From: Rhyzopertha dominica
Taxonomy: Eukaryota > Arthropoda > Insecta > Coleoptera > Bostrichidae
NCBI GenBank assembly: GCA_025024175.1
Contig: QCXZ01000045.1
Coordinates: 4,714,649-4,778,648, forward strand
Length of the DNA: 64,000 nt
Direction of reading: 5' to 3'
In this document: piece by piece, positions 12,028-23,363 of the stretch
Layout of the letters: each line of letters starts with the position of its first letter
Numbering within the stretch: position 1 is the first letter of the stretch
The notes under the pieces: generated by a model
Told to the model about the DNA's origin: nothing
Databases searched by the model: none
The model's input: only the letters and a program-made list of their open reading frames with translations
Translations under genes and position numbers: made by a program

Positions 12028-12640
12028 CAGTGAAACCTCTCTTGAGCGGACACTCACGGGACCGTAGCCAAATGTCTACTCAAGGGAGATGTCCATTCTA
12101 AAGAGATGTAGGTATAACTTGTGGAAATAAACATACATTTATTAATGTTGAAATGCATATAAAAATACATAAACTGTAATAATTACATGAACATATTAAT
12201 TTATTTTTGTGAAAGAAATTCAAAAAGTGTTGTTTGTCTAGTTTGCCTTTGAAATATTACTTCTTTAAAATGAAGCTTTAAATCCGAAATGAGCTTTATT
12301 AAAACTTTAACATCTCCCCGTCCTGCAGCAAACATTTTCATTTGTTGAGTAGTTTCTAATGCCTGTTGGTAGATATGCATGTTAGGACAGTTTCTTTCTC
12401 TGACTCACTATCATTGTCAGATTCATCGGACTCTTCTATCTCCAGCATTGAAATATCCTTGTTTTCAGCTTCAGCATTTTCCACAGTTAAGGTCTATATT
12501 AAAAAAATCCTCCACATAGAGCTGTCAGCTAAGGGAGATTTCACTGTAATATGATCTGAAAGCATGTCCATAAGGTATTCCAATTCAATTGCAGATAAAT
12601 AACAAGGGCAACATTGGTGAAGTTGAATAGTGTCATTGCA
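12028..12640 (-). mobile_element. Pogo/Tigger-type transposon relic, C-terminal half
   Basis: Position 12028 starts CAGTGAAACCTCTC right after a TA, the terminal repeat style and target of pogo/Tigger DNA transposons (Tc1/mariner superfamily). Inside, the minus strand decodes, with stops, to an acidic serine/aspartate/glutamate-rich stretch (antisense to about 12366-12480) and then a tail ending in RQTTLFEFL. This matches the C-terminal tail of Tigger/jerky transposases, which lies beyond the DDE domain. The catalytic and DNA-binding parts are missing. The relic stops near 12640-12720, where a LINE fragment begins. Confidence 0.65.
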
Positions 12641-12724
12641 TCGACTGTTGTTTGGTTCGGGGGTGTCGTAACAGTAGGATATTCACATCTTGTCGACCAT
12701 AGCAATGTAGAAAAAGTCTTTTGC

Positions 12725-13375
12725 GTTTTGTCGATAACTACTTATTGATGCGCTTTAATAACATTAAAGTGCTTGGTGTCAGTTATGACCATCAATTTTC
12801 ATTTGCCGGTCATATAGATTCAGTAGTAAAAGCTGCTTACAGGGCTCTATGTTTTATCATACGCAACTGATTGTCATTTACTAGTGTCGTTGCCCTGAAA
12901 TCCTTGCATTTTTCTCTTGCTTGCTCAAAGTTGGAGTATTGCAGCCTTATATGGTACCCACACCATTAGTCATGTTAAATAAAAGCCAGCGACGTTTTCT
13001 TTAATTTTTATCATATCGTGTTAATTTTTATCCATATGGAGGATATGACCACCGATGGTTGTAAAAAAAGTTTGATATTGCATCTTTGGAGGATAGAAGA
13101 ATGCTTGCTAGCCTTACATTTGTGTTTAAATAATTTCATGGCGGTGTCGACTGATGGTCTGCTCTACATTTAGCTCCAAACAATGCAGTACTTTCTACTG
13201 TCCTAATGCTAGAACTGCCTTACATGTTAATTCACCTGTTTTTGTTATGTCCAATAATTTCAACAAAATATCTCGTCATTTTGACTTACATCATGGAAAC
13301 CTAAAAAGAATGTTGGAGGTGGAAACGCAGCAGGCTGTTTGTGCTTTGTACTTTATCATTAATTTTTTTGTTATT
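12725..13375 (+). mobile_element. CR1/Jockey-like LINE relic, RT thumb and C-terminus
   Basis: Reading plus with frame changes gives the post-catalytic part of a non-LTR retrotransposon RT: a VLGVSYDHQFSFAGHID block, then KLEYCSLIWYPH, and a C-terminal RRMLASLTFVF block. These correspond to the conserved LGV..D..L.F..HI, LEYCS.IW.P and SLE.RR segments of CR1/Jockey-group elements. The YADD core and endonuclease are absent. Several stops and indels show it is dead. The next copy of this type lies at 22170. Confidence 0.8.
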
Positions 13376-16046
13376 TAGTCGGCTGTGCCTCCGCTATACT
13401 TATTAGCTAAATATACCGCTCAGATCGTACCGAAAGTGAAGCCAACATAAGCTCTATTCGTGTATATTCTCTGCGTCAATGCGCATGTACAGGCGAAAAT
13501 ATAGATGGGTTCTCGCTTCTTCGTTTGTAGTTTTCAATGAGGGAGGAGTTTTAGAGTTTTAGAGTTTTATTGCCGGCACTGGGGCTAACATTAAGACGAC
13601 AACCATTGGTTTATTTTGATCAAGTTATTTATATTTTTCTACTTTTATCCTGTAAATGGATTTCTCTCTACCCACCTTGCACACAATTTGTGATACCCAA
13701 GCTTCTCTGTAAGAATCTTGAACATGATGATGTATCCATCAAGCGGAAATTCATCAGCTAGACCATTAAGCGTTGATGAGATCGAAGGTTTTGGTCCACT
13801 TGTTTAGACACTCACTCCTTTCAGGCTCCTTTCGCACAAAAAAAAGATCACTGTTCGCACTTCACAAATGGCGGGAAAAACGATTGTCGCGGACATTGTT
13901 GATTGCATTCACTAACTAGCAAATGACGACTGAAACAATATATACAAAAAAGTATGCGTAGTGCGTGCGTACTTCTTTAATGCAGGACTAAAAAGAATAA
14001 AATGTTGGCCTAAGGAGCAAAATCTTCACCTTTTCGCGATACTATAAGAAAAAACTAAGAGAAATGTCACAATCAATCAATTTATACTTATACTATGGCA
14101 AATGCTTTCAGGAAAATTTTGTGCTAACTTTATTTGAAAAATAAATAAATAATAATAATAAATAAATACATCAAGTGATTATAACTTTTGTAAAATAATA
14201 CAAGACTATAGCTATCCATCTATCAGGATTGTAAGATCGAAAGCATTAAATGTCTAGGAACCCATATTAATCGACATCTACCGTACATTCGTATATGGGT
14301 GCAGTAACGGCCAGTTGCGCGACACCCCAAACAACACTCACATTATTAAAGGAACCAAATCAGAGTAGGTTGCACGTAAAAAAAATCAGCAGGACCTGAA
14401 AAGTGGTTTTGAATGTATAAATGGTTCGTATCGAACCATTATTTTCAGTAAAAGGCCCCATACATATATTGTAAATTTAGATAAATAGACATTCCTACAA
14501 ATCTAGTATTAGAAAATTAACCCCGAAGTACCAATCGTAATGCATTCGGTATCGTTGGCATTAAAATAATTTATTCGATGAAAAGGGATCAACATTTCAA
14601 CAAACAACTCAGTTACGAGGCCGCCGGACAGCCCACCGCACCGGTCGTTCCCTTCTGAAATACAATTTATGTTAATTAATATCTGGCATGCTGTTTTTCC
14701 CGTTGTCTACCCATAAAAAATCAGCGCTGCTGCCACCTCGCAAGGATTTTTCCTAGTGCACCAGTTACTGAACTTATCAGTCGCCATTGTTAGTCGATCA
14801 CGTCAATCACGATAAAAGATACTAGAACATTTTGTAGCAAATTCACTGCGTTAATTTGATTAAAAATGTCGCCTTGTTTCATGTGACATTTGATACTTAT
14901 ACGGGCCCCGATCAGATAAGTCGCATACAAAGAAGTTCTGCACAAATTAAATTACCGACAAAAAGCGACAGCGAAACACAAAAGGGGGTGGCGTACATGC
15001 TGACGACCTCGGGTTTTGAATGTGCCTTCGGAAAATATCGAACTGAGATTTGTACACGGTTGTCACACACAAAAAATATTTTCCAAGTGAACTGATTTAT
15101 AGGCAGTTAATTAATCAACGAGTGCAAAAACCATGTCCTATTTCGCAAGGTAGTGTATTTAAAAATAAAATTTCTATTTAAATACTGCAAGATTCTGTGT
15201 TATGGTAATTATGATTAGCGTCGTCTTATAGCATACATCGCTTACATACTCCACGAGGGCTCGGGGCATCCCACTACTAAAATCTGAAACAAAAGGCACT
15301 TTTATGTGATTACTTCCATTACTTTCACCATTGGATAAAAAATTCTAATTTTTCTTTTTTTGTCGAAAAGTAATATAAGAGCTGTTACTGAACNGCCTGT
15401 ATTTTTCCCAGACTTCTTATACATGTACTGGGACAAGTAATACCTTCAATAATACGGTTCCTCAGTTCCAATCGCAAAAAAATTAAATAGTAACTTTTAA
15501 GAAGACGTTCGCATATTACATAGTTTTTAGCGCTTCCTTTTGAAACCAACTTATTCACTTTACATGCGAATACCTGTTTGGAACTCACGATTATCTTTAG
15601 AAAAGACTATCAAATTCAGGGAAGATCTCGTTTTCTTTTCTGCGGNGATAAGCTAATAAGATGCGACATTATGCCTTTTTTAAGTTTTAAAGATCTGTTT
15701 GTATAAAAAGTGGGGAAAGTGAATGAACGCACTGAGTTTAAGTTATAGGAAACACGACAACAATACAGTTTAACAAACAAATATGCATTTTGAAAAAAGT
15801 CCTCTAGTTATAAACTCCTGAAACTAAGAACTACCAATTACAATAAAATATTATTCTTTTAGCTTATGATTATTTCTCTTTGTGCCGTTTATTACATGCC
15901 CGTCGAATCTTACTGATTTTACAGCATTTACAGCCAATAGTTCCAATTGTTAGTGAGACTGAAATCGTTAAAGGTGCTAGAGTTGTGAGAAGTTGGCAAA
16001 AAAAAAACAAAAAGACATAAATAAGTTGGTCATAAACCTGTATACC
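13376..16046. other. No gene recognised; GC-richer patch 14580-15080
   Basis: No gene or full transposon recognised. GCATTCACTAACTAG at 13905-13919, with a similar flank, recurs at 36955, hinting at a low-copy repeat. An AATA-rich microsatellite-like run lies near 14140-14170. The patch at about 14580-15080 is less AT-rich and contains a 79-codon frame with no domain. Confidence 0.45.
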
Positions 16047-16250
16047 TGTAATTGCAGACAGCTCATCCGAGGAAGAAGAATAATGCAGTTGAACTTAGCC
16101 ATCATCAAACACAGAAGCATTTAAGGAATCATCCACTAGTTGGATGTACCCTGAAAAACTCCTTACTACAATCATTCGTATATCAGGGAGCGACAGAAAT
16201 GACTACCGTACTCTGTGCTAGTTCAATCAATCAGTCAATCAATAACTAAT
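16047..16250 (+). mobile_element. 5'-truncated LINE 3' end with TCAA tail
   Basis: About 200 bases match 33575-33725 plus 34308-34372, the segment directly downstream of the RTE-like RT at 32600. Shared landmarks are CTCATCCG.GGAAGA, a GCCA.CATCAAA block and CAGAAATG.CTACCGTAC. Both end in a short TCAATCAATCAG repeat, as expected for the 3' tail of an RTE-like LINE. Only the tail is present here, so the copy was truncated when it inserted. Confidence 0.7.
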
Positions 16251-16254
16251 TAAT

Positions 16255-16691
16255 TATAAACGAAATTACATTGTTTCGCGTACAAGTTCAAAAAATGCAG
16301 ATTTTTAACTTAATTTACACTTTTGTACCGAAATACACTAAATGCTAAAATAATAATTTAAAACATTACTATTTAACACTACTAATTCAGTAAATCACTA
16401 TTCGGAACACTACACTGCACTCACTAGCATTTAAAACACTTAAGTACACCCGGTTCGCTTTGTTCGGTTACTTCTCAGCTTTTCAAATCACACATCTGAG
16501 TCACGCGTTCACAGCCTTTTTTATAACAATAGATGAACACTCCCGAATGGTCTGGAAGCACGTTCAAGAACATTCGACCCATTGATAATGCTCGAATGTT
16601 CTGATACATGTTCTGGCATGACATTAGGCAACAAGGCGAACGTTGGTCTGGTTGCCTAATCCGCAGGCGCTAGCCTGGCTACATCGTAACA
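16255..16691 (-). mobile_element. LTR of a retrotransposon with heat-shock-type promoter
   Basis: On the minus strand the sequence begins TGTTACGATGTAGCC immediately after a purine-rich tract (TGCTAAGGAGGGGGTGG, 16692-16708), the arrangement of a 3' LTR. Within it, in transcription order, are a GAA..TTC pair at 16594-16601, a perfect three-unit heat-shock element at 16563-16575, TATAAAAAA at 16525-16517 and an initiator-like TCAGA 28 bases further on (A at 16497). The lower-coordinate end is not certain because a LINE tail adjoins it. The second LTR is not in the window and the interior at 16706 onward is not recognisable. Confidence 0.6.
16563..16601 (-). promoter_or_regulatory. Heat-shock elements in LTR promoter
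   Basis: TTCAAGAACATTC at 16563-16575 is a perfect three-unit heat-shock factor site. GAATGTTC at 16594-16601 adds two more units, and a one-mismatch triple lies at 16545-16557. They sit about 40-75 bases upstream of the TATA box on the minus strand, like hsp gene promoters. Function is inferred. Confidence 0.6.
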
Positions 16692-16705
16692 CCACCCCCT
16701 CCTTA

Positions 16706-18339
16706 GCAACTGATCGTTCTGATAAGTACCATTTCTCGGGATCTATGTGATACTCGTTTAAACAATTTAAGTATACCATTCTCATATTTGATCTTGGGTT
16801 GCCCAGGATTCTATCGAGTACGTCGTTAAACCCTTTTCATTACTCTGTAGGGTCATTTCCAAGATGGCGACAATTATGGCGAAAATCCTTTCCTACTTTG
16901 TGGGCTATACAATATTTAGGCAACACTTTCGTAGATCAGTTTTTCTCTACTTCACAATAAAAAGTTCCATTCTTAATGAAAAAAATTCTATTCACTCTGC
17001 AGACTCTGGCGAAATGTTTGGTGTAAAAAATCAAACATTAGGTACTCTTTAACGAAACTGCACTAAAAAGCAAATTTCAGTCTTTAAAAGTTCAATACGG
17101 CAGGAAAAAAATCATTGGAGGCAAAATTCGTATTTGCGGGATCATTATAATCGCTTAGCGTATTTTTTTTATTTCGAGAAACCCGCGATGTAAAGCAGGA
17201 ACAGTCGCCGTATATTCTAAGCTGTTCCCAGCGAGTCCCTTCTCACCCGTAAGCCAGAAATAAAATTCCTAAAAGCTCCGATCCCGGGCATTTGTACACA
17301 TCACCGAACAATCATTTAGGGGCAACGGCGCACCGGTTCCACGTATATAAATCCGCCAGAAATGCGACATGTGACAAAAGAAACGAGCCGGCTTTCACCC
17401 CTGGCCGGATTTATTTTTGAGACGGACGCCCATTATTATACGTCTTTTGTTGCTGAGGCGCCCATTCGCACCGTCTTAACAATGTGACGTATTCACGAGA
17501 CACGTTTGTGTACAAATTTCGGTCTAATATTACGTGAAATTGAATACGAGCGGGGGATTTTTTCTTTCTCTTATCCGACACCTCTAGATGTATCCAGGAA
17601 TCTGTATTTGTTTAGGGTAACAAAGCGGGAAAGGCATTTTTTTGGTATTTTAAGACGAATTGTGGATTCGGGCTTCGTATGTCATCCTGTCAGTTCGTTA
17701 AACTAGAACTTTGCGAATGAACAATACCAGGATTATGTCATTGAAAAACGAAACAAAAAAATGTGGATAGGCTGTATCCTCGATTCACGCGTACTATTAA
17801 CTTGGACACGTCTGATGGATTGTAGACAAGTTTATTTCAATAATGCATTAATGCTCGCACGTTATTGGCTCAATATTCCCTGATTATGTTGGTTTACATT
17901 TCACTGGACCAAAAGCAACAATATCTGTTTTAAATGTATTTAACAAATATTAAGAATTTTACTTGCTTACACAAACACAAGTGTATAAGTCGTTTCCTTA
18001 TTTATACGTTTCTCGAAATATAAAACATTTTCCTAGGCATGAGAATTATGGAGATGGGTCCTCTGTGTCGGTACCGCCTGCTGGAGTAGATGTATTCTTT
18101 CTTACTTAGGGCCCTATGTGTACAGAGTTCTGTTTTACCGCTAAAGTTTATTGGACATAATACTTAATGGCACCACTAGATGGTTCTTTTTAAGGTAGTA
18201 TGGGACAAAATGTTATATAATTTTTACGAACTGTTGCCGTTGTTAAATTGTGGGTAAACTTCAAAGCAGTAAGTGTTGGTTCAGTCATAGTTTAGGCTGG
18301 CTACTATCACCATATTTTTTTACCTTTTACCTCTACCAT
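16706..18339. other. No gene recognised; GC-richer patch 17160-17480
   Basis: No gene recognised. Part of 16706-16860 could be interior of the LTR element but has no clear domain. The patch 17160-17480 is GC-richer and gene-free. Confidence 0.45.
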
Positions 18340-19560
18340 GTGAATTTTCTTCAGGGAGATTTGTTATTGTCATAGCCTCGTTTATCGCCATATTCTAATC
18401 CCAATCCCCTTTCTCTCCTCTGTGGTGGTTTATAACAATTCTTACTTCTCAATTGATTCAGCCCCAATAAAATGTTTCATTTTCAATTTTTTTCAGAATT
18501 TTTTTCTAAAGCAGCATCTTATCCAATACATCGTTTCTGTTGCAGAATTTTTTTCTTTCGTTGACTTAGCCAGCGACCTTCTGATCCGTATGTTATAGTA
18601 ATTTCTATAAATACATTAAACATTCGTCTTTTTGTAGTTTTTCAAATGGTTTTATTGTATTTCACCGAGTGTAGCCTTTTGTCTGTTTTTGTCCTTTATC
18701 TGTGTTTAGATGTTGTCCATGCCATTCAGCAACCATGCACTTAGTTTTCTTCATGCCCTAATTTTAAACATATTCTTTGCATCATAGCTCGTTTTACGTA
18801 AGTGTAAGGGAACAGTAAAGATTTCGCCATTTTTTTCAAAGCTGTGCCTATGTAAATCTTAAACAGCTTAGGAGATATACAGCACCCTGCATCAGCACTT
18901 TATGTACACATTTATACATTGAATTGAAACGCTTTTGTCTTTCATATCTTCTCACAACTTTGTTTACTGGAACAGTGTCATATTATGCTTTCTTTATACC
19001 AACAAACATTAAACGTAATTCATTTAAATGTGCTATACTCTTCTCAGCTAGTTGCTTAAAACAGAAGGTGCTGTCCACACAAGAATTCCTGAGCAAAAAC
19101 CATTTAGCTCTTCTATTTCCAATACTTCTAGTTTGTCTTTAGAATTCCTCTGTCACGCTTATGCCTTTTAATTTTTCCATTCACCTTTACTGCGTTTTTT
19201 AAGGATTGTACCTGTAATATGTGGGCTATTTTCCATTTGTCCCGAACATGTGCTTTGGTATGCTTTTAGAACCTGCCGCTCTATTATTTTTCATGACCTT
19301 GAAAGCTCTTTCAAGTTCCAACTGTTACTTCCGGTTCCCGTTAAAAACAGCCTCGATACTGCAATCTCAAGCTCATTTCTCTTTTCGAGCAATAAATTTA
19401 GTCGCATTTTCTTTCCCATTTTTGATTCTCGCCTTCTAAGCATATTTTTTTCTTCGGTTATACTGCTTCCAATTTGTGTCCTTGATTATTATCCACGTCA
19501 AATTTCTACCAGTTTCTTTAAACTTGCTAACCATTAAGGATAATTTTTTCTGTCCTTATA
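18340..19560 (-). mobile_element. RTE-like LINE relic, minus strand RT
   Basis: The minus strand, with many stops and shifts, shows the order of a non-LTR RT. A block like AFKVMKNNRAAGSKSIP lies near 19300. FVGIKKAYYDTVPVNKVV follows near 19000; it corresponds to the first catalytic block, where the usual FDFEKAFDS has been eroded. SPKLFKIYIGTALKKM follows near 18850. A YGSE..W segment and a LINE C-terminal tail lie towards 18400-18600. This order and spacing fit RTE-type elements. It is long dead; the frames on the plus strand (18924-19537) are shadows. Confidence 0.75.
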
Positions 19561-22165
19561 GAAGGTGCTTTAAGTATTGAGGATGACACCCGTAAGATTT
19601 TTTCCTAATATTTTTGACAGGAGTATCAGGTCGAGAATTTTGCCTTTATCCGTATTATGTGAATTGTTTTTTATCGTATGACACCAGTTACTACCACACT
19701 ACCAGTTTTTAGGCTGCAATACATTACACTTCCTTTAATTTAAAGCTATGTAACACGCACCTTTATTTAGTAATTAAGGTAAAAGCGATAAACACGGTTA
19801 GGTATGGAAGCATGTAGTTTGCAGTAGTTAAAAAAATACTTGAAGAGAAATTTCATCATATGAAATAGCTTTTCCGCCCTATTTAAGTAATGGGGGATGG
19901 GTTTAGTGCACGTATGGGGGTTAGTTTTTAAGCCTCAGTAGTCTCAATGAACAGATACTATGAACAAAAGGCAGATTTACACCGTAAAAACTTTGTCGTT
20001 TGATTTTACCTGCAACTAATTGTACATGCTACCTTGAAAGCAGGGAGCTGCTTACTTATTTTGAACTTTGGAGTAACATATGTGTGAATGCGCCCAATCG
20101 GCGATATGTGTAATCTGTGTCCATTATTCGGACTGTCGTTGTTGCTTTGATGCCGTTCTTTAGTTTCCCGTATCTTAACTACATTGTTATTCTTGTTTGT
20201 CACGCATTTTTTTATATTTCAAAATAGTCTAAATATGGCATCAAAGTATTTTCAGACTTAATCAAGCAAACAGGAATAAAACAAATGAGTGTGGTTTTCT
20301 GATAAAGTGTAAACTTGCCAACTCTTAACTGTTATTTAAAATTTTCGGATTCGTAGTGGGGTCCAAGGCGCAATCTTGGATTGTGATTAAAAAAATATGG
20401 CACCTGTAAGAGGAGTCAATTGTAACGATCTTATCCACATTTTATCAGAAGTTTTCAACTTAATGTGTTTAAAGGTTTAGATTGAGGGGGGTGGGGGGCT
20501 TTTAGACGCGCATTGTATGTTGGGCATGTCTACTACTTTGAAAGTATTCCATTAAAAACTTAATTGCATTGCGGGATTATTACCAGGGTACCCATTATGT
20601 AAGTACCCCTAATGTGCTTCTAATGGTAGGTATACCTTTAACAAGCTAAGAAAGTAAGCAAAATGTTATTTTCGAAACGCACCGTAGGAATTCGTACTTT
20701 TGCTACAGATCTCCTACATCTTTATTATTAACGGACTGGAGTCAAATTGTTGAATACCGCTACTGGTTCTTCTGACCACATACTGTATACACGATTTTCC
20801 GAGACTGATTTGATATCTACGAATTTAAAAATTACGGTACCGGCATAATTCGAACAAGTTAATACATCTTCATCTACAACTCTCGTATAATCTTTATTAT
20901 TTCCATTCCGACAGCCTATGATCTTTTCCCATCATTATCTTCCCAGTAAACCGAAAAATTTATTAAAATTGGTAATCTGGGCGATAACCCTTGCCCGCAT
21001 TTTTACCCTAATTGTGTAATTACGTACGGTCATGTTTACGACTTTCTCACTGAGATAGTCCAAACCTTCGCCCAATAATAATAAGGGGGCGTCCTAGCAC
21101 AAAAAAAATGAAACTCGAAACTCGGAGGTACCCATGCGCTGGTTGATGGATGCGGCTCACATGTTCCTTTGAAGGGGAATATGTGGGATGCCGTCGACAG
21201 ACGACAGGCTACTGCTTTTCAAGAACGTACGCGTCCAATAATTACATAAATTATCATAGCGATAGAGCGCGACTCCGGTTTATTGACTGTGAAAAAACGG
21301 CGGGTAATTTACAAACTCGCGTTACAAATGCTTCCTTTCTGTTGCTCTTTATAGATCGTAAAGTTCGGATTTGTGTACAGTTTAAACGGCCATAAAGGGG
21401 GATTAATATAAACGGGAGGGCCGTTAAAATTACTTGCGTCGCCGCCACTCTTTGTCACCATAGAGGCGTTGACGTCTCAACAATTACGATTTTGGCCTGA
21501 CGCCCGTTAGATTTTTTCGAGATGATAAGCCTGAGACAACTCGGGATGTCATATAAATTCTGTCAGGCGGTAATGTACCCCCCGGGAAATGTCTCGGGCA
21601 CTTAAAAATCAAAACTGATACGGGTATTTATGCTGACAGTAAGTTATTAGCGATTGCTTCTTTAAAAACGGTTTCTTCTTATATGTCTACAAACAACTGT
21701 ACAACTTTGGCTTTATATAAATAGGTTGTCAAACAATGGCAAGATTGAACGTTCTCACGTTGCTCTTTTTAACATGTGTTGGTTTCTTAAAGTCTATCTA
21801 TGTAGGTATATCAAAATGCAAATCTATGGCTGAACTACTTTAAAACACGAGCCTGAAGATATAACATAATCGATCAGGAAGGCAATGGACTGTAGTTCAA
21901 ATTGGTATCAGTTTTGACTGTGTAAAACATTTGTGTAAGTTGGGAATCTTGTAAATACACAATCACCTATATTACTGTTATAGTTCCAATAGCAACCTTT
22001 CATCTAACTAATGTCTAGAATTTCCCCAGTTCTGTCAGTGATAGAGGGTCCTGGAATCGGTCCACATTTATTATAGTTATAGAACTTTCTGTTGTCATTT
22101 TTGACATACTCTCATTGCCCATTCCTCTAAGCTTTCTTCTGTTCTTGACATACATATAGGATTCT
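19561..22165. other. No gene recognised; GC-richer patch 21090-21640
   Basis: No gene or element recognised. 21090-21640 is GC-richer, with overlapping frames on both strands (21150-21395 plus, 21254-21448 minus) that lack domains. It may be non-coding conserved DNA. Confidence 0.45.
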
Positions 22166-22169
22166 GGTT

Positions 22170-23125
22170 CATATGTTAAGTACTTCTACAAAAAGACAGC
22201 CACTTTACTGGCTGAAGTACATAAATGTTACATTTCCTTGGATTTTCAAATTTGTCAGTAAAACTTCTGCAAAATTATTTGTGCAGTCGCACAACTTGTT
22301 GTCAGCACCGATACTTTTTACTTGTAAGTATCACTTCTACGCGGACGACACTCAGTTACAACTCATGTCATGCCAATGATATTTTGCAAAGCACTATGTT
22401 TATAAATAATGACTTAGCAGCGCTCTTCAATATGTCAAAAAAGCATTGCTTATCCCTTAATCCTAATAAATCTAAAGTAATGGTATTTGGTAGAAAGAAA
22501 CTCTTCCTATTGTAGAATCTTAAAAAAATAGGGCTTTATCTGGCCACTGATATGAAATTTAATACCCATATCAATCATATTTAAAAAAATCTTATTCCAG
22601 TCTAAAGCTTCTGTATCAAAGCAGGGCAATATTAAACTTCAGATGTAAGCGCATCTTATCAGAAGCACTTGCAATTTAGTATATAGTCCCCTGTATTACA
22701 AAATATAACTATAGAAGGCTCCAAAGGATACAAAATTCCTGTGCCCGGTTTGTTTGCGAGTTGCGAAGGAGGGATCATATAAGTGGCGCTATTCATAACC
22801 TCGGCTGGTTAAAGGTCTTCGANCAAACTTTCCTTCACTATTGTAAATTGTGTATCCTTACAGTAAAGAATGGCTTTCCTTCTTACTTAAAAACTAAATT
22901 AGTTCCCAGAAAAAAATGTTCATTGTCTTAATGTTAGAGATACTTACCTCATTTCAATTCCCAGGCATTATACATCTAGTTTTGTGGTTCATACTCATAT
23001 GTTGCGGCATAGGTTATTAATGTACTTCATGCAAACAACTTGCGGAATAATAGGTTAACTATTATTAAAGATATGTTACTTAAAGAAACACTCAAATTTA
23101 ATTTTAAAGTAGAATTTTATATTTT
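22170..23125 (+). mobile_element. CR1/Jockey-like LINE relic with YADD motif
   Basis: The plus strand contains the RT catalytic box YHFYADDTQL at about 22330-22360. After a shift it continues into a block reading LNPNKSKVMVFGRKK near 22455-22500, the normal successor of YADD in CR1/Jockey-type LINEs. Further on are an NTHINHI segment, RRLQRIQNSCARFV near 22720 and SGAIHNLGWL near 22780. The N-terminal RT blocks and endonuclease are missing or eroded. Stops and indels rule out function. It is related in type to 12725-13375. Confidence 0.85.
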
Positions 23126-23273
23126 CAACATTCATATATTTAGTTTTTACAATTCAAGCCACCAAACAAAACAAATTTTTATTTATAATATGTGATTAAT
23201 TGTACGCTCATAGAATATTTATTTTATTATGTATTTGGGATAATGGGGTAATCTGTTGTTTTTTAATGTCAGA

Positions 23274-23363
23274 ATGGCTTACGTTAAGAAGTGTTTTGTT
23301 CCGTGTTGTAAGAATACTACTGCTGATGAACAGTTACAGGTTATTCCTATGTTTACATTATAA
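23274..23363 (+). pseudogene. Short THAP-like zinc-finger start
   Basis: An ATG at 23274 opens 29 codons reading MAYVKKCFVPCCKNTT and then a V-I-P segment, followed by TAA. This resembles the first third of a THAP domain (C2CH zinc finger, DNA-binding), where C-x2-4-C is followed by a Val-Pro or Phe-Pro box. The tryptophan and the C..H half are absent. It may be a dead piece of a THAP gene or P-type transposon, or a first exon whose partner I cannot see. A chance match cannot be excluded at this length. Confidence 0.4.

Noticed and set aside
14125..14170. AATA/ATAA simple repeat
   Set aside because: Ordinary microsatellite in AT-rich DNA.
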